Assembly: GCA_031265445.1 (NCBI GenBank)
Contig: JAISCQ010000303.1
Location: forward strand, 1-53,332
Direction of reading: 5' to 3'
DNA from: Bacteroidales bacterium
GTDB taxonomy: Bacteria; Bacteroidota; Bacteroidia; Bacteroidales; UBA4181
DNA length: 53,332 nucleotides
Positions within the stretch are counted from its first letter, which is position 1. Every line of letters starts with the position of its first letter. Positions 50,152 to 53,332 of the stretch are shown one piece after another. The position numbers and the translations under genes are program-made. The notes beneath the pieces are model-generated. The model was not told where the DNA came from and ran no database searches. It was given only the letters and a program-made list of their open reading frames with translations.

Positions 50152-51660
50152 TTACGGCGGCGGTTTTCGGCACAGCCACAGCCCTGCAAAACTGATCAGC
50201 CCATTGACGATCAACAGTTCGAACCCGAACCGGTAGCCGCCAAACCATTGCACGGAATGGCTATCCAACAAGCAGGTGATAAAAGGTGAAATAACGGCAA
50301 CGATCGGAACCATGCGGTCGCGGACTTTCAACCCCGTCAACAGTCCGAAGCTATACAACCCCAGCAAAGGCCCGTATGTATATCCTGCAATGGTAAAGAA
50401 CCGGTCGATCATCGTCTTATTGTTCAGTTGCTTGAATTGTATGATCAGCAACAGGAACAGCAGTGCAAATGTAAAGTGTGCCGCGTAGCGGATGCGGAGT
50501 TTACGTCCGGCAGGCAATACCCGCTTTTCCAACCCGATGATGTCGATGCAAAATGAAGTGGTGAGTGCGGTAAGCGCACCGTCGGCGCTCGAACAGGCTG
50601 CCGAAACAACTCCCACGAGAAATACGATCCCTGCAAAAGCCCCCAAGTAATGTATCGACACATTGGCGAAAAGGCTGTCGGACGGAATCGTCGCAATATG
50701 GTTGGCCTCAGCGTAAAAATGCAGCAGGGCGCCTAACAGCAGGAACATGGAATTAACCACGACCAGGATCCAGCCGAACGTGAACATGTTTTTCTGTGCA
50801 TCACGCAGGTTGCGGCAACTGAGGTTCTTCTGCATCATATCCTGGTCAAGTCCCGTCATGGCAATGGTGATGAAAATCCCGCTGAGGAACTGTTTCAGGA
50901 AGAAGCGACGGTCGGTCCAGTCGGTAACGATCATCGTGGAATAATCGCTGTGCCGGACATTGGAAAACATTTCCGGGAAACTCCATCCCAGCGATTTGCA
51001 GATCAGATAGATTGTAATGGCTACCGAAAGCAGCATAAAGGTGGTTTGCAGGGTATCCGTCCACACAATGGTACGGATGCCCCCCTTGAAAGTATATAGC
51101 AGCGTCAGCAGCACAAATGCAGAGGCTGCCAGCCAGAAAGGAATGCCCAGCGGCCCGAAAACAAAGATATCGAGCACATATACCGTAAGGAACATCCGCA
51201 AGGCAGCGCCTGCGCCTCGCGACAGGATAAAAAACGAAGCGCCGGTTTTGTATGCGCAATTGCCGAAACGCTGCTCGAGGTAAGTGTAGATGGAAGTAAG
51301 GTGGAGACGGTAGTACAGCGGCAGCAATATCAGCGCGATTACGGCATAACCTGCTACGTAGCCAAATACTACCATCATGTACGAAAACTGTGTATCGCCC
51401 ACCCAACCCGGTTCCGACAGGAAGGTAACTCCGGAGAGCGACGCCCCGATCATGCCGTAAGCCACCACATACCATGGTGATTGCCGGTTACCGATGTAGA
51501 AGGCGGCATCGTTGGCTTTGTACGATGTATACCGACAAATCAGGAAAATGAAAAACGCATAAACGAGGAAAACGATGAGAAGAAGGGTTGGGGACAAAGA
51601 GCGTGAAGAATGAAGCGTGAAGAATTTTTGCTTAGTAATGTGTAAAAAATAAGATAACAT
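50152..51660 (-). CDS. Sodium:solute symporter family protein
   Basis: A 502-residue membrane protein with about 13 helices and family motifs: RQSPWYVVAYGMIGASLSGVTFLSEPGWVG near residues 60-90, RFGNCAYKTGASFFILSRGAGAALRMF, and the later GVVSAACSSADGALTALTTSF. These place it in the SSS family (sialic acid, proline, sugar and similar symporters). The substrate is not evident. It begins next to the stop of the alpha/beta hydrolase gene and is probably cotranscribed with it from promoter copy D. Its C-terminus (LCRKPPP) ends shortly before the repeats. Confidence 0.9.
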   Translation of the reverse strand: MLSYFLHITKQKFFTLHSSRSLSPTLLLIVFLVYAFFIFLICRYTSYKANDAAFYIGNRQSPWYVVAYGMIGASLSGVTFLSEPGWVGDTQFSYMMVVFGYVAGYAVIALILLPLYYRLHLTSIYTYLEQRFGNCAYKTGASFFILSRGAGAALRMFLTVYVLDIFVFGPLGIPFWLAASAFVLLTLLYTFKGGIRTIVWTDTLQTTFMLLSVAITIYLICKSLGWSFPEMFSNVRHSDYSTMIVTDWTDRRFFLKQFLSGIFITIAMTGLDQDMMQKNLSCRNLRDAQKNMFTFGWILVVVNSMFLLLGALLHFYAEANHIATIPSDSLFANVSIHYLGAFAGIVFLVGVVSAACSSADGALTALTTSFCIDIIGLEKRVLPAGRKLRIRYAAHFTFALLFLLLIIQFKQLNNKTMIDRFFTIAGYTYGPLLGLYSFGLLTGLKVRDRMVPIVAVISPFITCLLDSHSVQWFGGYRFGFELLIVNGLISFAGLWLCRKPPP

Positions 51661-52674
51661 TCATAGATCCTGCAGGTTTATGAGCCATTTTTCCAGCTCG
51701 TTGAATGCCCGGGTGCGAACGTCCGGATTGGAAAGAATGATATCGTGCTTGGCCTGCGGGATGGTCGACACGTCAACGTTTTTACCGATTTTTGGCGATA
51801 ACCCGGCTATATCTTCCACGTTCAGTACCACGTCGGTAACGGGGATCAGGTCATTCCACCTGCTTTCGCTCCCGCTTCTATCCGAATGCATCACCAATAC
51901 GGGACAGTCTACCGATAAGCCTTTGCGGACAGTCCTGTGTGCTTTGCGCATCGCCTTGAGCCATCCGGCACGGGTCTTGTTGCGCAAGAGTTTCAGCGTT
52001 AAATCGTAATCCCATTCGCCACGGTAATCCTTATGAAGACTTTCACCATAGTAAGGCGAGGAAGAAACAGGCAGTTTCATCTTTGGAAAAATACCGCCCA
52101 ACCCGGTAAAAACAGGCGACAGGATGTTGCGTGTCATCCATCCGGCATTCAATTCGAGGAACGGGCTGTTCAGGAACAGCCCGTCGATGGTTTTGGCGCC
52201 GGCGCGGTCGGAAGCATACAAAGCGGTGACAAGCCCGCCCATGGAGTGCCCGTTGAGCAGCATCAACGTGTTGTGATGTCCGCTACGAATGGTATCTGTC
52301 GCCATGTCCAATTCCTCATAATAGTCGGTAATGCGGCGCAAAGCATACCGCACTTGCCCCGGTAAAAGCGACCGGCCATAACGCCGCAGCTCCAGTGCAT
52401 AAAAATTATATCCTTGCGCCAGATACCAGTCGGCTAACTGATCCTGAAAAAAATAATCGTTGTAGCCATGCACGTATAAAACAGCCTTTTGCGAAGATTC
52501 CGGACACGATTTGCTGATCAATACCGCCCCCGGATTGCCGTCGAAATCGGGTTTCAGGGCAAGCGTCCGTACCGTATAGCCTTTCGCCAGCAACACGCTG
52601 TCGCCTGCACAAACAGGCAAGGTACAAATCCACAGCAGGACGGCATATATCGGGAACAGAAACCGGTTTTTCAT
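51661..52674 (-). CDS. Secreted alpha/beta hydrolase
   Basis: A 337-residue protein with a signal peptide (PIYAVLLWICTLPVCAG). The alpha/beta hydrolase core shows AVLYVHGYNDYFFQDQLADWYLAQGYNFYALELRRYGRS, the nucleophile elbow LLNGHSMGGLV (Ser near residue 159), an acidic segment LVMHSDRSGSESRWND and the final His in PQAKHDI. It looks like a serine hydrolase/lysophospholipase-like lipase acting in the periplasm. I chose ATG 52674: an earlier in-frame start at 52701 would fall inside the promoter. It abuts the symporter gene. Confidence 0.88.
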   Translation of the reverse strand: MKNRFLFPIYAVLLWICTLPVCAGDSVLLAKGYTVRTLALKPDFDGNPGAVLISKSCPESSQKAVLYVHGYNDYFFQDQLADWYLAQGYNFYALELRRYGRSLLPGQVRYALRRITDYYEELDMATDTIRSGHHNTLMLLNGHSMGGLVTALYASDRAGAKTIDGLFLNSPFLELNAGWMTRNILSPVFTGLGGIFPKMKLPVSSSPYYGESLHKDYRGEWDYDLTLKLLRNKTRAGWLKAMRKAHRTVRKGLSVDCPVLVMHSDRSGSESRWNDLIPVTDVVLNVEDIAGLSPKIGKNVDVSTIPQAKHDIILSNPDVRTRAFNELEKWLINLQDL

Positions 52675-52687
52675 GTTTGAATATTTT

Positions 52688-52732
52688 TGCAAAAGTAACA
52701 TATATTTATTGCATCAACCGAATTTCATTTGA
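52688..52732 (-). repeat. Promoter-bearing repeat, copy D
   Basis: On the minus strand: TCAAATGAAATTCGG, then TTGATGCAATAAATATATG and TTACTTTTGCA. Short form, adjoining the CTGACAGG element at 52729. Confidence 0.8.
52690..52717 (-). promoter_or_regulatory. Predicted promoter of the hydrolase-symporter genes (copy D)
   Basis: TTG at 52717-52715, a 17-nt spacer, TACTTTTG at 52697-52690 on the minus strand. It lies 15 nt before ATG 52674 and excludes the upstream start at 52701. Confidence 0.65.
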
Positions 52733-52765
52733 CCCTGACAGGTCTGACGACCCCGTCAGGGTCAA
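52729..52765. repeat. Minimal GACCCTGACAGG-type palindrome
   Basis: TTGACCCTGACAGG and CCCGTCAGGGTCAA flank 8-9 bases. It is the shortest form of the element at 325-406 and 12226-12326. Confidence 0.7.
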
Positions 52766-52778
52766 AAGGAGGATTTTT

Positions 52779-52806
52779 GTAGAGACGTGGCATGCCACGT
52801 CTCTAC
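52779..52806. repeat. 28-bp GTAGAGACG perfect palindrome overlapping a stop codon
   Basis: GTAGAGACGTGGCA meets its exact reverse complement. The TAG stop of the AAA-ATPase/nuclease gene (52805-52803, minus strand) is part of its arm. Relatives are at 12397 and 50079. Confidence 0.85.
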
Positions 52807-53332
52807 TTATCCACAGCATCCATCCGGCAACCGACTTCCTTTCCGGAAAACGCCAGGCCGAGCAGGACAATCTTTTTGCCGCTGCACAGGTATTTTTCGT
52901 AATACTTTTTATCGTGAATCTGTTTCATGGCATGACGAAGCAGGGTGGACGCCTTCGTTTTCGAATGGTATTTCAATTCGGAAACCACGATGGTACCGGG
53001 CTGTTCCAGTACGGCGTCGATGCGGCCACTGCCGGTCATGATCTCGCCGTGCGCCCTGAAGCCCAGCACGTTCATCCACGACAGGAAGAGCGAATGATAA
53101 TACTTTTCATTGCCGATCTGGATGATATAAGGGATATTTGCGAGCATGATGCGCACGCTTTGAGCGAAGCCGTCGGCGTCGAGCATTTTCAACTGCCTGC
53201 CCATAGTTTCCTTCAATATGGCAAGTCCCGAAAGCGGGTATTCGCTGTAAGCGCTCAACAGGTACTCATTTAATGACAGAAAAACTTCCCTGTTGGGCAC
53301 GCCAAGCATATATTTCGGCTCTTCTTCCGTTG
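52803..53332 (-). CDS. AAA-ATPase-like / PD-(D/E)XK nuclease family protein, C-terminal part (5' end outside window)
   Basis: The frame stays open to the right edge (TEEEPKY before the internal Met at 53309), so this is the 3' part of a longer gene. It has the PNREVFLSLNEYLL segment between the two domains, then FLSWMNVLGFRAHGEIMTGSGRIDAVLE and VVSELKYHSKTKASTLLRHAMKQI, the acidic and E-x-K residues of the PD-(D/E)XK fold, and ends VGCRMDAVDK. Its stop codon lies in a 28-bp palindrome. It is inverted relative to its relative at the left edge. Confidence 0.82.
   Translation of the reverse strand, partial: TEEEPKYMLGVPNREVFLSLNEYLLSAYSEYPLSGLAILKETMGRQLKMLDADGFAQSVRIMLANIPYIIQIGNEKYYHSLFLSWMNVLGFRAHGEIMTGSGRIDAVLEQPGTIVVSELKYHSKTKASTLLRHAMKQIHDKKYYEKYLCSGKKIVLLGLAFSGKEVGCRMDAVDK

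Noticed and set aside
49829-50248. Open frames on both strands across the second 21-bp array
   Set aside because: Same reason: period-driven. They also run into the promoter repeat and the end of the symporter gene.

Overview
The window looks like chromosomal DNA of a member of the phylum Bacteroidota, most likely order Bacteroidales. The evidence is: promoter-like TAnnTTTG -7 boxes; DUF1573, Porin_O_P and gliding/T9SS-type surface-protein sequences; the yajC-ybbR pair; the Bacteroidota form of sugar transferase with a Cys-rich insert; and short intergenic repeats. I found no rRNA, tRNA, CRISPR array, insertion sequence or phage genes.

Left end (1-12.5 kb): the C-terminus of an AAA-ATPase/PD-(D/E)XK protein, a repeat-rich spacer, the broken 5' end of a second gene of the same family, and then a 3562-residue secreted surface protein made of four LamG-like modules plus Ig-like, jelly-roll and propeller-like parts. 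About 1 kb of repeats without genes follows: tandem 23-bp arrays, hairpins, GACCCTGACAGG elements and a 38-bp perfect palindrome.

12.5-15.6 kb: an orphan PqqD-like protein, a DUF1573 lipoprotein, yajC, a YbbR-like protein and a small outer-membrane barrel. 15.8-23.5 kb: a uniform + strand block of porin, PstS/C/A/B-like ABC transporter, CysD, CysN and an APS reductase type CysH. Together these could form one anion-uptake and sulfate-activation operon. 23.5-24.4 kb: a 21-bp tandem array, then ferritin and rubredoxin on the minus strand with a good terminator.

24.6-43.2 kb: a 16-gene minus-strand exopolysaccharide operon. From its promoter end it encodes a lone response regulator, a receiver-sugar transferase fusion, a half-size TolC-like protein, a Wzz/GumC-like protein with a P-loop domain, an O-antigen polymerase/ligase, five glycosyltransferases, an asparagine-synthetase-like protein lacking the glutaminase cysteine, two acyltransferases, a YdcF-like protein, a flippase and WbqC. 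The layout suggests that a phosphorelay controls the first sugar-phosphate transfer.

43.5-53.3 kb: an SDR epimerase, an outer-membrane protein and lipoprotein pair, miaA, a radical SAM/SPASM protein, a LolD-like ATPase, pyrB, a second 21-bp tandem array, a sodium:solute symporter, an alpha/beta hydrolase and, at the right edge, another AAA-ATPase/PD-(D/E)XK gene inverted relative to the left one.

The most unusual feature is a dispersed repeat of about 45 bp containing a complete Bacteroidota-type promoter (TTG-17 nt-TAnnTTTG). It occurs four times, each time directly upstream of a different, unrelated gene. Two of the copies share about 130 bp. All calls come from reading the sequence; no database search was run.
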